Below, one piece after another: positions 63,199 to 64,000 of a stretch of DNA of 64,000 nt; position 1 is the stretch's first letter, and each line of letters opens with the position of its first letter. This DNA comes from Calonectria ilicicola. Its lineage: Eukaryota > Ascomycota > Sordariomycetes > Hypocreales > Nectriaceae. The notes below the pieces were generated by a model that saw only the letters and a list, made by a program, of their open reading frames with translations, was not told the origin of the DNA and made no database searches. Location of the stretch: positions 1,860,001 through 1,924,000 of the forward strand of contig CP085830.1 of the NCBI GenBank assembly GCA_020809705.1. The letters run 5' to 3'. A program made the translations under genes and the position numbers.

Positions 63199-64000
63199 AT
63201 GTTTACTCTTCAACAAATAGGCGCGTCAACGTCCATAGTTGCCCCAAGGGGCACCTCGAGGCTGTTTAGACCAGCCAGGTTCTATTCCCAGATTGTTCGT
63301 CCCTTGGCCTATGATTTGCATGAGCCCGCGAAGCCCCGAGCGGACAAGCATAAGTCCCCAATTCTCTTTCTCCATGGAGTATTTGGGTCCAAGAAGAACA
63401 ATCGAGCAATGAGCAAGTCAGTAGGACCTCCTGTATGATTTTGGATAGTTCTCTAATCCATTTGACAGAGCATTGGCTCGTGATCTAGGAAGATACGTGT
63501 ATGCTTTGGTGAGGCACATCTGGCCAATCATGGTTGAAGACTTGTAGAAGGACTCAACGACCGAAACAGGACTTACGAAACCATGGCGAATCGCCGCACA
63601 GCCCTCGTCATGATTATGTTGCCATGGCAGAAGACGTTGCAGGCTTCATTCAAGACAATGGCCTCACCGAGACAACGCTCATTGGTCACTCCATGTGAGT
63701 TGCCTATTACTCTTGGTCAGGTCCTCGTTATTGAATTGTGATTAGGGGTGCCAAAGCTGCCATGGCACTTGCGCTGCGTTCGCCCGATCTCGTTACGGAC
63801 ATCGTCGCCGTGGATAATGCTCCCGTGGACGCGATTTTGAGCGGGGATTTTGCCGGGTATATTCGTGGCATGAAAAAGATCCAAGACGCCAATGTTGCTC
63901 GTCAGAGTGAAGCTGATGCCATTCTTGCGGAGTACGAAAAGGTACGTTTAAACTTGTGGTGCTCTGTTACAATATCATCGAGCATATAGGCTGATACATC
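63199..64000 (+). CDS. ABHD11/Imo32-like mitochondrial alpha/beta hydrolase (partial, 3' end off window)
   Basis: Exons are modelled at 63,199-63,416, 63,469-63,508, 63,570-63,694, 63,746-63,941 and from 63,990 to the window edge, all in frame. The first donor is GTCAGT at 63,417; using the GTAGGA three bases on would break the frame. The N-terminus (about residues 1-30) is rich in Arg and Ser and lacks acids, as in a mitochondrial presequence. The hydrolase core follows: PILFLHGVFGSKK (54-66) with the oxyanion HG, DLRNHGESPHSPRHDY from residue 87, and the nucleophile elbow GHSMG with Ser127. DLRNHG plus SPHS is characteristic of the ABHD11 / yeast Imo32 group, mitochondrial serine hydrolases. 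Eat1-type ethanol acetyltransferases are close relatives, so the acyl substrate cannot be told. The catalytic Asp and His lie beyond the window. Confidence 0.88.

Overview
This window comes from a filamentous ascomycete (Pezizomycotina). The genes at the two edges have short introns (about 40-63 nt) with GTRAGT-like donors and CTRAC/TAG acceptors. The middle carries the footprint of repeat-induced point mutation (RIP): CpA and TpG are almost absent, TpA is everywhere, and former coding sequence is full of TAA/TAG stops. The genus cannot be told from the sequence.

Layout. (1) 1-905: normal-composition DNA with the first exon of a minus-strand 2,3-dihydroxybenzoate-decarboxylase-like amidohydrolase and its upstream region. 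(2) About 906-55,950: one 55-kb AT-rich block with no intact gene, made of nested transposable elements mutated past function. (3) About 55,950-59,390: a return to normal composition, with no gene I can support. (4) 59,392-62,700: a seven-exon gene for a TmpB-like protein, an NRPS-type adenylation domain joined to a multi-pass membrane flavoprotein of the TmpA type. (5) 63,199-64,000: the first exons of an ABHD11/Imo32-like mitochondrial alpha/beta hydrolase that runs off the right edge.

The AT-rich block can be resolved by hand. Four LTR retrotransposons have exact 5-bp target duplications: Gypsy-1b 30,701-37,594 (AAAAC), element V 10,875-17,562 (AAAAT), element III 38,380-44,162 (ATTAA) and element II 49,307-54,911 (AAAAT). 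There is also a second, older copy of Gypsy-1 (1,262-7,927), an LTR-less Gypsy (about 44,168-47,330), two copies of a 416-447 bp solo LTR, each with its own duplication, a hAT-type MITE with an 8-bp duplication, and a second hAT end. RIP has changed the reverse-transcriptase YLDD motif to YLDN or YLNN in several copies.

Two short non-autonomous families stand out. Family A (about 670-840 bp) makes 14-bp target duplications in all three copies with usable ends, and carries a hairpin near its 3' end whose stem changes in a compensating way. Family B (about 610-765 bp) makes 9-bp duplications in three copies. Neither matches a family I know.

The edge genes do not form an obvious pathway. The TmpB-like gene relates to a known Aspergillus family involved in signalling for asexual sporulation. 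The other two are metabolic or housekeeping genes. The block between them behaves as a silent repeat island, and could be a regional centromere or a subtelomeric or isochore segment.
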